A DNA stretch of 64,000 nt from Paraburkholderia lycopersici (GCF_900096975.1 NZ_FMYQ01000020.1:1-64000); one strand, 5' to 3'. Positions 52,839 to 62,893 are shown, counted from the first letter of the stretch. Made by a program: numbers and translations. Notes: generated by a model not told the origin, from the letters alone.

Positions 52839-52874
52839 CTTACTTTGTTCAATCGACGCTTCGATGCGGACGCT

Positions 52875-54032
52875 TCAATGCGCCGCAATCGCTTCCGCAT
52901 AGACGCCCGCCACGCGCTTCGCGATCACGGCGTTGTCGAAATGCTCGCGCGCATAGCGTTTGCATGCGTTTTCGTCCGGCAGCTTGATGCGACCCGAGAG
53001 CGCGCCGTCGATGCCTTCGGCGATCGCGTTCGCGCCCGTGGCCGGCAGCACGAGATCCTGCGACAGACTGGCCACCGCTTCCGGCAAGCCCCCCACAGGC
53101 GTGACGAGCACGGGCGTGCCAGCCGAAAGCGACTCCACCGTGATCAGGCCGAAGCCCTCCAGCGCGACGGTGGGAACCGCGCTCAGCGTAGCGGCCCGAT
53201 AGAGCGAAGGCAGGTGCGCGTCGGGGACGAAGCCGAGCAGCTTCACGTTGTCGGCGAGGCCCGCTTCGTCGATGCGCTGCTGAAGTTCGGACTCCAGACG
53301 GCCGCGCCCCGCGATCAGCAGGAGCACGTCCGGGTGGCGTCGCTTCACCGTCCCGATCGCGTCGATGAGGTCCTCGAGTCCCATGCGACGCACGAGACGG
53401 CGAACGGCCAGAATGATCGGACGGCCTTGCGGCAGCTGGAGCTTCAGACGCGCCTCCGCGGCCGTGCAGGCCGGATCGAAATGCGCGGTGTCCACGCAGC
53501 CGGGCACAATGCGCACGCGCTCCGGCGAGATGCCGTAGCGCCGCGTGAGAATGTCGCCAAACGCTTTCGAAAGCACGATGAGGCGCGACGAGCGCTCGTA
53601 CACCGATTGCTCCAGCGAATGTTTGATGCGCTGGCTCAGCGTGGCCGCGCCCTCCACGAGGCTCTCGTCGGCCCACGGTCCCTGGAAATGCGAGACCTGC
53701 GGAATACCACGCGTGACGTCGAGACCGGGGAACGTGTAAAGCGCGAAATGCGAGGAAATCACGTCGGGCCGATGGCGCCGGATCTCGCGGCGCAACGCGC
53801 GGCGCGCGTCCATCAGACGAAATGGGAGCGAGCGCGAAGCGGAACCGAAGCCGTGAATCGCGCCGCCGCTGTCTTCGGCTACCTTCGGCGAACCGGCCAC
53901 GACGCCGCGCACGCGCACGCCCGCGCCGGGCAGCGCGCCAACCAGTGAGTGGTACATGCGATCGAGGCCGCCTGCGCGCTCGGGAAACCAGTGCATGCCG
54001 ATCTGGAGAGAATGGATGGATTGTGTCGTCAT
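52875..54032 (-). CDS. bceK: GT4-family glycosyltransferase, BceK position
   Basis: 385 residues, GT-B fold. LQIGMHWFPERAGGLDRMYHSLV at the start, ILAVRRLVRRMGLEDLIDAI for the donor domain, and VALEGFGLITVESLSAGTPVLVTPVGGLPE as the EX7E segment. Cytoplasmic, builds the cepacian repeat unit; donor sugar not predictable. The ATG at 54032 has AAGGA seven bases upstream. Last gene of the long minus-strand operon. Confidence 0.88.
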   Translation of the reverse strand: MTTQSIHSLQIGMHWFPERAGGLDRMYHSLVGALPGAGVRVRGVVAGSPKVAEDSGGAIHGFGSASRSLPFRLMDARRALRREIRRHRPDVISSHFALYTFPGLDVTRGIPQVSHFQGPWADESLVEGAATLSQRIKHSLEQSVYERSSRLIVLSKAFGDILTRRYGISPERVRIVPGCVDTAHFDPACTAAEARLKLQLPQGRPIILAVRRLVRRMGLEDLIDAIGTVKRRHPDVLLLIAGRGRLESELQQRIDEAGLADNVKLLGFVPDAHLPSLYRAATLSAVPTVALEGFGLITVESLSAGTPVLVTPVGGLPEAVASLSQDLVLPATGANAIAEGIDGALSGRIKLPDENACKRYAREHFDNAVIAKRVAGVYAEAIAAH

Positions 54033-54063
54033 CGCGTGTCCTTGTTCTGCACGTATGCGGTTA

Positions 54064-55284
54064 TCAGGGGGTTTCCGCGCGCCGCAGCGGTTGCCCGCCC
54101 GGCAGCGTCGCGGCGGCGAACGCGGGTTTTTCGCGGAGCACCGCCGCACTCTCGTCGCCCGCGAGCTGCCGGTAGAGCGCGATGTATTGCGCCGCCATGC
54201 GGGCCCAGCCGAACTGCCCGGCCAGTTCCGCCGCGGCTTCGCCCATGGCGAGGCGGCGCGGCGTATCGGCCGCGAGCGCCTTCACGGCGTTGGCGAGCGC
54301 CGGCACATCGTCGGGGTCCTCGAGCACGATGCCGCACTCGGGCGTGATGATTTCCGCGCCGCCCGCGGTGCGCGCCGTGACCACGGGCAAGCCCGCCGCC
54401 ATCGCTTCGAGCAGCGAAAGGCTCATTGCTTCGTAGCGCGAAGGAAAAACGTAGGTATCGACCGAGCGCATCAGCGTCGGCATCTCGCGGACAAGATCGA
54501 GAAAATGCACGCGTGACTCGATGCCAAGCTCGCGCGCGAGATCGGGATACGGGCTGCCCGGCAGATAGCCGGCAACCGCCAGATGCACGTTGCCGGGCAT
54601 CTGCTTGAGCGCGTGCAGTACGGTGCCAAGGTTCTTGCGCGGCGTGCGCAGATCGCCCACGAAGAGCAGCAGAAACGCTTCGGCGGGCAGCGAAAACCTC
54701 GCACGATCAGCGATCGCAGCGGAAAAGCCGCGCGTGTCCACGCCGTTGTAGATCACGTCGAGGCGCTCCACGGGATGGCCGCCCGAAGCGCGGATTTCGT
54801 CGGCGACCTTGCGGGAAACGGCGGCGATCACGCGTGAGCGCCGGTACGCCCAGCGCTCGAGCAACGCGTTCGCGCGCGTGTAGACGAACTGATAAGCCGA
54901 CCACACGCCACGCGTGAGTCCGAACGGATAATACTTGCTGCGCGCCCAGCCGCCGTGCACGAAGTGGGCGGTATTGACGTCGGCGTGCGCCCACGTGATG
55001 AAACCGTTCACATGGAGCACGTCGTAGTCGCGCCGGTGGCGGCGCAGCCACAGCGCGCTTTTCAGCGCGAATACCTGCTGACGCAGCAAATTCGTGGGCC
55101 ACGCGCGCGACGGTTGCACGCGCACCCATTTTACGTTCGGGCGCGCGAGCAGCTCGGGCGCGACATGCGAGGCGACCAGCGTCACCTCGAACCCTTCGTC
55201 GAGCGCGGCGCGCGCGATTTCATGATTGACGCGGCCCTGGCCGTCGTTGTGGCGCACGACATGCGTGACGATTGCGACTCTCAA
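54064..55284 (-). CDS. bceJ: GT4-family glycosyltransferase, BceJ position
   Basis: 406 residues. VAIVTHVVRHNDGQGRVNHEIAR opens the fold, VIYNGVDTRGFS and LLLFVGDLRTPRKNLGTVLHAL form the donor domain, and FPSRYEAMSLSLLEAMAAGLPVVTARTAGG is the EX7E segment. No good ATG exists: the best start is TTG at 55284, with GGAGGT six bases upstream, overlapping the bceI stop as TTGA. The ORF extends back to 55509 only as shadow. Confidence 0.87.
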   Translation of the reverse strand: MRVAIVTHVVRHNDGQGRVNHEIARAALDEGFEVTLVASHVAPELLARPNVKWVRVQPSRAWPTNLLRQQVFALKSALWLRRHRRDYDVLHVNGFITWAHADVNTAHFVHGGWARSKYYPFGLTRGVWSAYQFVYTRANALLERWAYRRSRVIAAVSRKVADEIRASGGHPVERLDVIYNGVDTRGFSAAIADRARFSLPAEAFLLLFVGDLRTPRKNLGTVLHALKQMPGNVHLAVAGYLPGSPYPDLARELGIESRVHFLDLVREMPTLMRSVDTYVFPSRYEAMSLSLLEAMAAGLPVVTARTAGGAEIITPECGIVLEDPDDVPALANAVKALAADTPRRLAMGEAAAELAGQFGWARMAAQYIALYRQLAGDESAAVLREKPAFAAATLPGGQPLRRAETP

Positions 55285-56774
55285 TCGGAGACCTCCGTGG
55301 TAAGGGCCTGGCGGCGGTCGAGCTTGCGCCAGTGCCCCGCGCTGAGAATGGAAAACACACTCGAAAAAAGCAGCAGGCCGCCCGTGCCGACGAGCGAGTT
55401 GGTGAACACGAGCATCGCGAAAATCGACATGGCGAGGCTCAGGCACGCGCAGACGTAGCGGTCTTCGGGCATGCGCAGCGACACACGCACGGCGCGCGCG
55501 AGCAGCCACAGCACGCCCGACATGTAGAGCAGCGTGCCGGGCCAGCCGAGCACGAACGGAATGTTCATCACACCGCTGTCGAAGCTGCCGTACTTGCCCA
55601 GTTCGCCGTTGTTGCTAGACAGCTTCGTCGAAGCGCCGGTTGCGCCGAGGCCCTCGCCGGTCACGTCGGTAAAGGCCGTTTTCGCGAAGTCTGCGTAGAA
55701 CTGGTTGCGCGCCTCGTAGCTCTGGTCATCGCCCAGATTGACGAGCGTGTTCAGACGCTGCTGCATGCGGTCCGCGACGGGACCGAAAGTGAGCAGCGGC
55801 ACGCACACGCCCGCGAGCACGACCGCGCTGACGATGATGCGAATGCGCACCTTGTTGCTCGACTTCATCAGCTGGATCAGCATGGCGATGGCCCAGCCGC
55901 CCCACGTGGAGCGCACCAGCGAGAGCGCGAACGAAAAGAAGCCGAACGCCGCCGCGACCCAGCGCACGCGGTGCTTCGCGGCCATCACGAACACCATCGC
56001 GCCCATCATCGCGAACGCGAACGGGCCCGAAGAATTCATCGTGCTGAACACGCGCACGCCGAGCGGAACGGGGTCGCCCTGCGAGTTCATGTCCGAGCCG
56101 ATCATCCACATCGCGTCCCACGGCGGCATGATGAAGAACTGCACGAGACCGTATGCGCCCATTACGAGCATGCCGTAGATGAAGGTGTTGACGATGGTCT
56201 CGCGACACTCGGGATACTGACGCGTAAGCACCATGATGTGAAAACCGATCAGGAACGGATAGATCCAGTTCGCCAAATCGTAGACGGCTGCGGCCGGGCC
56301 GCTCCCCACCACGCCCACCACGAACGCATACCCGATACCGAGGAGTGCCAGCAGCAGCGGCAGGCCGCGCCGTTGCGCGAGAATCGGGTAATAGCGAATC
56401 AGCGAAATGCCGCTGATCATCGTGACGGCGAGCGGCGCGACCTGAATAAGGCTCGTGGGCGTGAACGCACCCTTGCCATAGTCGGCAAGCCGCCGCACTT
56501 CGGGGCTCAGGAACCACAGCCACCACATGAAGCCGATGTAGCGTACCGGGTTCACGAAGTAGAGCCACAGGCCTGTCGCGATCGAGAGCACGGGAAACGC
56601 GAGCGTGAGCACGGTGCCCTGGTGCGCGCCGATCAGGAGCGCCGTGAGCAGCCATAAGGCGAGCGGCGGCAGCGTATCGCGGCCGAATGCGCGGCGCAAA
56701 CCGCTGCGGCCGCCGCTTCGCTCGCCCGCCGGTGGCGGCGGCACCGGTACGTGAATAGCGGTCGTTGCGCGCAT
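55281..56774 (-). CDS. bceI: Polysaccharide polymerase (Wzy-like), BceI position
   Basis: 497 residues with about 11 transmembrane helices and a large periplasmic loop (MQQRLNTLVNLGDDQSYEAR... TAFTDVTGEGLGATGASTKLSSNNG). These features and the position between glycosyltransferases match the O-antigen ligase/polymerase superfamily, which joins repeat units in the periplasm. The proline-rich N-terminus (PVPPPPAGERSG) is cytoplasmic. The ATG at 56774 follows the bceH stop by one base; a longer frame to 57023 is shadow. Confidence 0.87.
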   Translation of the reverse strand: MRATTAIHVPVPPPPAGERSGGRSGLRRAFGRDTLPPLALWLLTALLIGAHQGTVLTLAFPVLSIATGLWLYFVNPVRYIGFMWWLWFLSPEVRRLADYGKGAFTPTSLIQVAPLAVTMISGISLIRYYPILAQRRGLPLLLALLGIGYAFVVGVVGSGPAAAVYDLANWIYPFLIGFHIMVLTRQYPECRETIVNTFIYGMLVMGAYGLVQFFIMPPWDAMWMIGSDMNSQGDPVPLGVRVFSTMNSSGPFAFAMMGAMVFVMAAKHRVRWVAAAFGFFSFALSLVRSTWGGWAIAMLIQLMKSSNKVRIRIIVSAVVLAGVCVPLLTFGPVADRMQQRLNTLVNLGDDQSYEARNQFYADFAKTAFTDVTGEGLGATGASTKLSSNNGELGKYGSFDSGVMNIPFVLGWPGTLLYMSGVLWLLARAVRVSLRMPEDRYVCACLSLAMSIFAMLVFTNSLVGTGGLLLFSSVFSILSAGHWRKLDRRQALTTEVSD

Positions 56775-56775
56775 A

Positions 56776-57921
56776 TCACGTCCCGCCCGCGGCCACGCTA
56801 GCGGATCGAGTGTCGCCAGCCAGTGCCCCGCCGTTGAGCACATCGCGTTCGTGCAGCATTTCGCGCGTGAGCTGCGCGTGCTGGCGCGCGAAATTCTGCG
56901 TCGTGAGATCGCGTGTGCGCAACTGCTCGCAAGCCTCGCGCGCCTGTTCGAGCGCGCGCGCCGGGTCGGCCGCGAGCCTGTTCGCCGCGTCGCGCAACTG
57001 CTGCGCGTCGAACGGCTCGACATAGGAGACAGCCTTTTCGTCGAAGTAGTCTTCGAGCGCGCCTACCTTCGTCGCGATCATCGGTTTGCCTAGCGCAGCC
57101 GCTTCGAGCATCACCGTGATGCCCGAAGCGTGCGTGTTGGGACGCAGCGGCACCGCGATCAGATCGGCCCAGTCATAGAGCGCATGCTGTTGCTGGATGC
57201 CCGAAACGCGGACGATCTCCACATTCGACGCGCGCGCCGAAGCGGGCATGCGCCGCCGCGTGGCAATGCGCACCTGATAGCGCGAATCGTTGCCGAGCGC
57301 GCCGACGAGCGTAGTCCAGTCGCGGTCGCGGTCGTTGCCGATCGCGGCCACGCGTACCGGCGTGTGCGGCTTCCAGTGCGAAGGCGGCTGCAACGGAAAG
57401 TCGCTGGTGTTCAGACCGTAGAGCACGTGACGCGCGTCACGCCCGAAATAGTCGCGACAAAGCGCGGCATTCTCGCTCGCGAGCGTGGTAAGCAGGTCAG
57501 CGCGCCCGAGCAACCGGCGATAGACGGCACGGCGCAGCGCACCGTAGCCCGGCCAGCGATCGAGCAGCCACACGCTTTGCGCGAGCAGCAGCGGACGCGC
57601 GCCGCCCTTCTTCGCGTTCATCAGCAGCACCAGCGCCACGGCGAGATGCTCCTGCTCGGTATGCGTCCAGATTACATCGGACTGCAAAATGGCGCGGCGA
57701 TTTCGCCATGCGTGGACGAAGTCGAAGCCGAGCGCGGCCTTCAGCCCTCGACGCATGAAGCGCACCGGCGTGCTCTCGCTCGCGTCCTGCGCATAGTTGA
57801 GCGCGAATTCCGCAGATTCCGCGTGATGGTAGCCATACAGGCTGCCGATGTTCTCGCCTTTGCGATAGCGGCGCGGATCGGCGCCATGGAAAAGGTGGAC
57901 GTGGACTTGCGTGCCGCTCAT
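56776..57921 (-). CDS. bceH: GT-B glycosyltransferase, BceH position
   Basis: 381 residues. It lacks strong textbook motifs but has the C-terminal donor-domain pattern (RVAAIGNDRDRDWTTLVGALG, then HASGITVMLEAAALGKPMIATKVGALEDYFDE). The position between bceG and bceI supports glycosyltransferase. The ATG at 57921 has GAGGA seven bases upstream. Confidence 0.84.
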   Translation of the reverse strand: MSGTQVHVHLFHGADPRRYRKGENIGSLYGYHHAESAEFALNYAQDASESTPVRFMRRGLKAALGFDFVHAWRNRRAILQSDVIWTHTEQEHLAVALVLLMNAKKGGARPLLLAQSVWLLDRWPGYGALRRAVYRRLLGRADLLTTLASENAALCRDYFGRDARHVLYGLNTSDFPLQPPSHWKPHTPVRVAAIGNDRDRDWTTLVGALGNDSRYQVRIATRRRMPASARASNVEIVRVSGIQQQHALYDWADLIAVPLRPNTHASGITVMLEAAALGKPMIATKVGALEDYFDEKAVSYVEPFDAQQLRDAANRLAADPARALEQAREACEQLRTRDLTTQNFARQHAQLTREMLHERDVLNGGALAGDTRSASVAAGGT

Positions 57922-57955
57922 TCGGGGTCCTCCGTGTAGTGGTTGGCCGCGCCGC

Positions 57956-58882
57956 TCAGACGAGCGCGCGGCGCGCCTCTCGTGCACCGCCGCGCACCGC
58001 GCGCCAGCGGGCAAAGGCCGCTGCTGCGGAGCCGCCGCGCAAGGCGCTCAGGCCCGCATGCACGAGGCCAGGATAGACGCGCGTGCCAACCAGCGCATAC
58101 CACCACCAGGCAGTTTCCCGGCGCAGCGGCGTGAGATGGCCAAGCAGGATCAGATGCAGGTTGTAGGCCGCATTACGGATCGAGGCGAGCGTCTGCGCGT
58201 TGCGCGGGTCTTCGCCCGGGCGCGGCGCGGGGTAGTGATCGACAGCCACGAGGGGGTCGTACACGAGCTTCCAGCCCGCGCGCTTCACGCTCATGCTGAA
58301 GGCCATGTCGTTGTGCGTCTGCGCGCCGCTGCCGCGCAAGCGCCGGTCGAACCGCCGGTCGCCGATTGCCTCGCGGCGATAGCTCATGTTCGCGCCCTTG
58401 AGCAGATCGACTTCGCGCGCGCTTCCGATGCCCAGATGATGGTTGCCGACGATGCGGCCCGAGCGCTGCACCTTGCCGACCAGCGTGCGCTCGCCGTCGA
58501 GCATGCGTCCGCCTTCGTGCACCCAGTCGCGGCCGCCCAACGCGCCGAGTTTCGGGTCGGCTTCGAATGCCGCGGCGATGCGCGCCACCCAGTCGGCGCG
58601 CGGTGCGGCGTCGTCGTCGGTGATGGCGATCACGTCGCCCGTCGCGGCCTCGATGCCGCGATTGAGCGCCGCCACCTGACCCGGCTCCTCGACGATGGCC
58701 ACCGCCACGTTGAGCACGCGCGGCGTGACATGCCCGGCGAGGCATGCGTGCGTCGCCTCGTCGTCGGCGCGCGCGACCACCACGATCTGCTCGGGCGCTC
58801 GCTGCTGGCGCATGAGCGCCGAAAGACAGCGCGACAGATCGTCAGGACGCCGATACGTCGGCACGAGCACGGTTACTTTCAT
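57956..58882 (-). CDS. bceG: GT2-family glycosyltransferase, BceG position
   Basis: 308 residues, GT-A fold. VTVLVPTYRRPDDLSRCLSAL at the start, AITDDDAAPRADWVARI as the metal-binding DxD region, and KGANMSYRREAIGDRRFD downstream. AGGAG lies eight bases before the ATG at 58882. The C-terminal part is mildly hydrophobic, suggesting membrane association. Confidence 0.9.
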   Translation of the reverse strand: MKVTVLVPTYRRPDDLSRCLSALMRQQRAPEQIVVVARADDEATHACLAGHVTPRVLNVAVAIVEEPGQVAALNRGIEAATGDVIAITDDDAAPRADWVARIAAAFEADPKLGALGGRDWVHEGGRMLDGERTLVGKVQRSGRIVGNHHLGIGSAREVDLLKGANMSYRREAIGDRRFDRRLRGSGAQTHNDMAFSMSVKRAGWKLVYDPLVAVDHYPAPRPGEDPRNAQTLASIRNAAYNLHLILLGHLTPLRRETAWWWYALVGTRVYPGLVHAGLSALRGGSAAAAFARWRAVRGGAREARRALV

Positions 58883-58919
58883 CTCGTGTTCTCCTTTGCT
58901 TTTCCGGGCTGCGCGCGCG

Positions 58920-61151
58920 TCATGCGCTCAGGTATTCGCGCACATTCGCGTAGCCATAGCCGTAGTTGCCCCGCGTACGCGCCGGCACGCCGTTGAACAC
59001 GCCGCCCTGCACGCGCACACCCGCGTTGCGAAGACGCTTGAGCGCGTCGGCAATTTCGCCTTCTGTGTGCATGCCCGAGCGCAGCACGAGAAAAGTCGAG
59101 CCCGCGTGGCCGCCGATGATGGCGGCATCGGTCACCGCGAGTACCGGCGGCGTATCGATGAGCAGCACGTCGTAGCGGTTCGAGAGACCTTCGAGGTATT
59201 GGCCGAGACGCGGCGACATCAGGAGCTCCGAAGGATTGGGCGGACGACGACCGCACGAGATGAAGTGCAGGTTGTCCACTTCGGTCGCGCGAATAGCCTC
59301 GTCCAGCGCGATCTGCCCCGAGAGCAGTTCGGAGAAACCGTTTTCCTGCGGACCGCCCAGATAGCGTTCGAGCGCGCCGCGGCGCATGTCGCCGTCGATC
59401 ATCAGCACGCGCTTGCCCGAATGTGCGAGCAGCACGGCAAGATTCGCCGTGAGGAAGCTCTTTCCGACGCCGGGCACCGAACCCGTCAGTACGACTACGC
59501 GATTGCGCGCGTCCATCACGCTGAACTGAAGCGACGTACGCAGACTGCGCAGGCTTTCGACCGTGAGGTCCTTCGGGTGCGCGTTGGCGAGCACTTCGCG
59601 CAGGCGCGTGCCGCCCCGCACGGGCGCGCGCTTTTCGAGCGCCGTCTGTTCCGGCGAAAGCGGCACGAGACCGTACACGGGCAACTGGAACGCGCGCTCG
59701 ATCTGGTCTGGATCGACGATGCCCTTGAACATGTTGCGGCGCATGAGCACGAAGCCGGTGCCAAGAATGACGCCGAGCAGCGACGCCGCCGAAATGATAA
59801 GCAGCTTCTTCGGCTTCGAAGGCTTGCCGGGCCGCATGGCCGGATCGACGATATGCACGTTGCCGCCCGTGCCCACGCGCTGCACGGAGAGCTCCTGGAT
59901 GCGATTGAGCAGCAGCACGTAGATGTCTTCGGCCACCTTCGCGTCGCGCTGCAGTTGCACGGCCTTCACCTCGGTTGCGGGCAGATCGCGGAACTTCGTG
60001 TCGTACTTCGCGCGCTCGCCCTGCAATTGTGCGAGCTGCTGGCGCGCCGCGATCAGCACCGGATGCTGGTCGCCAAAGCGCTGTTGCAGCGAGGCGATCT
60101 GCAGTTGCAGCGCCGAAATCTGCTGCTCGTACTGCACGCTGCCGTCAAGGTAGATCTTCGCTTCGTCGCTCGCGTTGATCGACCCAGACTTGCTCTGGTA
60201 AGCCGTGAGCGCCGCTTCGGCGTTCTCGAGATCGGCCTTCAGGCGCGGCTGCTCGCTGCGCAGGAAATCGAGCATCTTGCTCGCGTCGGCCTGCTTGGTG
60301 GCCACGTGCTCGCGCAGATACGACTGCGCCACCGCGTTGGCCACCGCCGCTGCGTGCCCGGGGTCGTTGTCTTCGAGCGAAATGTCGATCACGCCCGTCT
60401 GCTTGCCCTGCTCCTGGACCTGGATCGCGTTCTGGAACGCGCTGATCGCGTCGAGGTCGTTCATGCGCACGACCGTGAAGCGCGTGCCGGGGCGCGCCGT
60501 GAGCTTGTTCACGAGCAGCTTCACGCCGCCGCCCTGCTCGACCTGACCCACGGCGCCTTCGAGCAGGCGCGCGCCGTCCGGGGTCGAGATCACGTAGCGG
60601 CCGCTGTCGAGCGCGGTGAGCGTGAGCTTCTTGCCCTCGAGGTCGGGCGTAACCTCGATCGAGTCGATGTCCGCCACTTCGCCGCCCCACGCATACGAAG
60701 CGAGGCCGAACCACGGACGCGAAGGCGTGCCCGGCGTGGCGAGCCGCGCGGCGAGGCTGCCGATCACGGGCAGCGTGACCGGCGAGACCGTGGTGTTCAG
60801 CTTGAATTGCTTCACGACCGGCTCGACCACGCTGCGGCTCTTCATCATCTGGATCTCGGCGTCGGTTGGCAGACTGCCCGACGAGGGTCCCGAGCTGATG
60901 TTCGCGCCCGTTTGCGTTTGTGTGAGGGCCTGCGACGTGTAGTCGGAAGGCTCCACGCGCACCTGGGTGTCGGCCGTATAGACCGGTTTCGCGACATAGC
61001 AGTAAAACACGGCGATGGCGACGACCGCCGCAGCGATGGCGATGAGCCAGCCGATGTCGTCGATGATGACGCGCAGCAACTGGCCGAGGACCACGTCCTC
61101 TTCCTCGGTGCGGGCCGCCGGGGCCGCCTGGCTATTGGCTTGAGTGCTCAC
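58920..61151 (-). CDS. bceF: Wzc-type bacterial tyrosine kinase and polysaccharide co-polymerase, BceF
   Basis: 743 residues. Two membrane helices (about 33-55 and 430-450 by eye) flank a periplasmic Wzz-like domain with coiled coil. The cytoplasmic BY-kinase has Walker A GSVPGVGKSF, Walker A' MIDGDMRRG and Walker B DVLLIDTPPV. A terminal Tyr cluster (NYGYGYANVREYLSA) holds the autophosphorylation sites. It controls chain length and export with BceE and BceD. I chose GTG at 61151 (GGGA seven bases upstream); ATG at 61187 is the alternative. Confidence 0.93.
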   Translation of the reverse strand: MSTQANSQAAPAARTEEEDVVLGQLLRVIIDDIGWLIAIAAAVVAIAVFYCYVAKPVYTADTQVRVEPSDYTSQALTQTQTGANISSGPSSGSLPTDAEIQMMKSRSVVEPVVKQFKLNTTVSPVTLPVIGSLAARLATPGTPSRPWFGLASYAWGGEVADIDSIEVTPDLEGKKLTLTALDSGRYVISTPDGARLLEGAVGQVEQGGGVKLLVNKLTARPGTRFTVVRMNDLDAISAFQNAIQVQEQGKQTGVIDISLEDNDPGHAAAVANAVAQSYLREHVATKQADASKMLDFLRSEQPRLKADLENAEAALTAYQSKSGSINASDEAKIYLDGSVQYEQQISALQLQIASLQQRFGDQHPVLIAARQQLAQLQGERAKYDTKFRDLPATEVKAVQLQRDAKVAEDIYVLLLNRIQELSVQRVGTGGNVHIVDPAMRPGKPSKPKKLLIISAASLLGVILGTGFVLMRRNMFKGIVDPDQIERAFQLPVYGLVPLSPEQTALEKRAPVRGGTRLREVLANAHPKDLTVESLRSLRTSLQFSVMDARNRVVVLTGSVPGVGKSFLTANLAVLLAHSGKRVLMIDGDMRRGALERYLGGPQENGFSELLSGQIALDEAIRATEVDNLHFISCGRRPPNPSELLMSPRLGQYLEGLSNRYDVLLIDTPPVLAVTDAAIIGGHAGSTFLVLRSGMHTEGEIADALKRLRNAGVRVQGGVFNGVPARTRGNYGYGYANVREYLSA

Positions 61152-61217
61152 GATTCGATCCCGTTTATCAGGTGTTGCTCTTCGCATCTTCTTCCGAAGC
61201 TCGTCGGTCCCGCGCGC

Positions 61218-62393
61218 TCAGCGCGTGATCTGCTTCAGGTAGAAGACGGTCTGGATGGTCGGCAGCACCTGCTGCAACACACGGTTGAAGGTCGTCGAAG
61301 CGGCCGTGCCCACGTACACCACATCCAGCGGCTTGAGCTGGAACTGCGACGAAAGCATGATCGCGTCGGGCTTGGTCATGTCGAGCCGGTAGATTTCCGG
61401 CTGCGTTGGGTTGTCCTTCATGCCGCGCATCACAAAGATCTGGCGCGGGTTCGCGTCGGTATCGAGAATGCCGCCCGCCTGCGTGAGCGCATCGGCGATC
61501 GTGAGGTTGCCGCGGATAAGGCCCGTCTGCATCGGCGTCTTCACCTCGCCCATGACGAATATTCTGCTATCCGAACGATCTGGAATATTGATGACGTCGC
61601 CGTCCTGCAGCATCACGTCCTGGCTCGAATCGCCGCCGTCGAGCATGCGGTTCGCGTCGAGAACGTAGCGCTTGCCGCCACGCGTGAGACGCACGCGGTT
61701 GATGTCGGCGTTGTCGGTCGTGCCGCCCGAGCGCGTAATCGCGTCGACGAGCGTGAGCGGCACGTCGCTCACGGCGAGCGGGCCCGGCGTTTTCACGTCG
61801 CCCGTGACCTGCACCTTCTGGCTGCGATACGCGAGCACGCGCACATCCACCTGCGGATTCTTCACGTACGGCCCGAGTCCCGCTGCAAGCTGGTCGCGTA
61901 TCTGGCCGGGCGTCTTGCCCGCGGCCATGATGCGGCCCACGAACGGGAAAAAGATCGTGCCGTCCCTGGCCACGGTCTGCCCGTAGGGGTCGGCCTGTCC
62001 CGGCAGCGCGTTCGTGTAGGGCTGCGTGAGCGCCTGCCCCACGGTTTGCGTGGTGTTGCCGCCCGTCGAGAACGTCGAGCCTTGCGGCGTCGAGAGCTCC
62101 GGGTGGTCGAACACGGTCACGCCGAGAATGTCCTGCGGCGCGATGTGATAGACGTAATTGGCGGCGCTCGTGAATTTCGAGGGCGGCAGCGCCTCTTTCG
62201 GCGCCGCCGCGGCGGCCTGCGCCTGCTGCATCACCACCTGCGCGGTGATGAGCTGCACGTTGAATTGCTGCTGCGGCTGGTTGTTCGGCTCTTCTTTCAG
62301 GCTCGACGTGTCGAGATAGTTGCCGGGCGCCGTTGCGCACGCGGAAACGAAGGCGCTCAACGCGACCGCCGCCATCAGTTTCAGTTTTGTCAT
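61218..62393 (-). CDS. bceE: Outer-membrane polysaccharide export lipoprotein (Wza-like), BceE
   Basis: 391 residues. A lipoprotein signal ends at V-S-A-C (about Cys19). The OPX domains follow: the Poly_export domain near YVYHIAPQDILGVTVFDHPELS, and SLBB beta-grasp repeats around VTGDVKTPGPLAVSD and VMGEVKTPMQTGLIRG. Starts at 62414, 62399 and 62393 are possible; I chose 62393 since its ATGA overlaps the bceD stop and the best signal peptide follows. Forms the outer-membrane exit for cepacian. Confidence 0.92.
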   Translation of the reverse strand: MTKLKLMAAVALSAFVSACATAPGNYLDTSSLKEEPNNQPQQQFNVQLITAQVVMQQAQAAAAAPKEALPPSKFTSAANYVYHIAPQDILGVTVFDHPELSTPQGSTFSTGGNTTQTVGQALTQPYTNALPGQADPYGQTVARDGTIFFPFVGRIMAAGKTPGQIRDQLAAGLGPYVKNPQVDVRVLAYRSQKVQVTGDVKTPGPLAVSDVPLTLVDAITRSGGTTDNADINRVRLTRGGKRYVLDANRMLDGGDSSQDVMLQDGDVINIPDRSDSRIFVMGEVKTPMQTGLIRGNLTIADALTQAGGILDTDANPRQIFVMRGMKDNPTQPEIYRLDMTKPDAIMLSSQFQLKPLDVVYVGTAASTTFNRVLQQVLPTIQTVFYLKQITR

Positions 62394-62839
62394 TGGCATA
62401 TTCGGCTCAGCCATCCCTTAACCATGCGATCCATCAATTCGAGACTGTCGCGATACGCCGACTCATGGAGACCATGCGGATCGGCGACATCGGAGTTCTC
62501 CCAGTTACCGAGCGCATACACCTTGCCGCGCGCGGTCGGTTCAATGCGCTCGACCTCGGCCACCTGGCGGCGCTCCGTCACCAGCACGAGATCGGCGCAG
62601 CGCACGAGGCGGCTCGTGAGGCGGCGCGACTGATGCTCGCCCACCTGCACGCCGCGCTCGGCGAGCAGCCACTGCATCACGGGGTCCATGTCGTCGCCGT
62701 CGCGCGCACGCAGGCCCGCCGAATGAAACTCGCCCGCCCGTGCGCCTCTCTGCTCGCGCAGGCGTGCCCGAAAGAGCTGCTCGGCCGCGGGCGAGCGGCA
62801 AACATTGGCATGGCAGACGATGAGCACGTCCTTGATCAT
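62390..62839 (-). CDS. bceD: Low-molecular-weight protein tyrosine phosphatase (Wzb-like), BceD
   Basis: 149 residues. The catalytic P-loop is C9-H-A-N-V-C-R-S near the N-terminus (CX5R) and the general-acid Asp lies in VADPHG. It should dephosphorylate the BceF tyrosine cluster, completing the kinase-phosphatase cycle that drives polymerisation. It sits between bceE, which it overlaps by four bases, and bceC. Confidence 0.94.
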   Translation of the reverse strand: MIKDVLIVCHANVCRSPAAEQLFRARLREQRGARAGEFHSAGLRARDGDDMDPVMQWLLAERGVQVGEHQSRRLTSRLVRCADLVLVTERRQVAEVERIEPTARGKVYALGNWENSDVADPHGLHESAYRDSLELMDRMVKGWLSRICQ

Positions 62840-62893
62840 GGTCGCGTGACTCCCTTCCTTTACGTGTCGCGTTGCGCGAAGTCCCGCGGCGGC

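Noticed and set aside
58695..62633. 1312-codon open frame on the plus strand opposite bceD-bceG
   Set aside because: Composition is arginine, histidine and leucine-rich with no domain; it lies exactly antisense to well-identified genes. High-GC codon usage keeps the opposite frame open.
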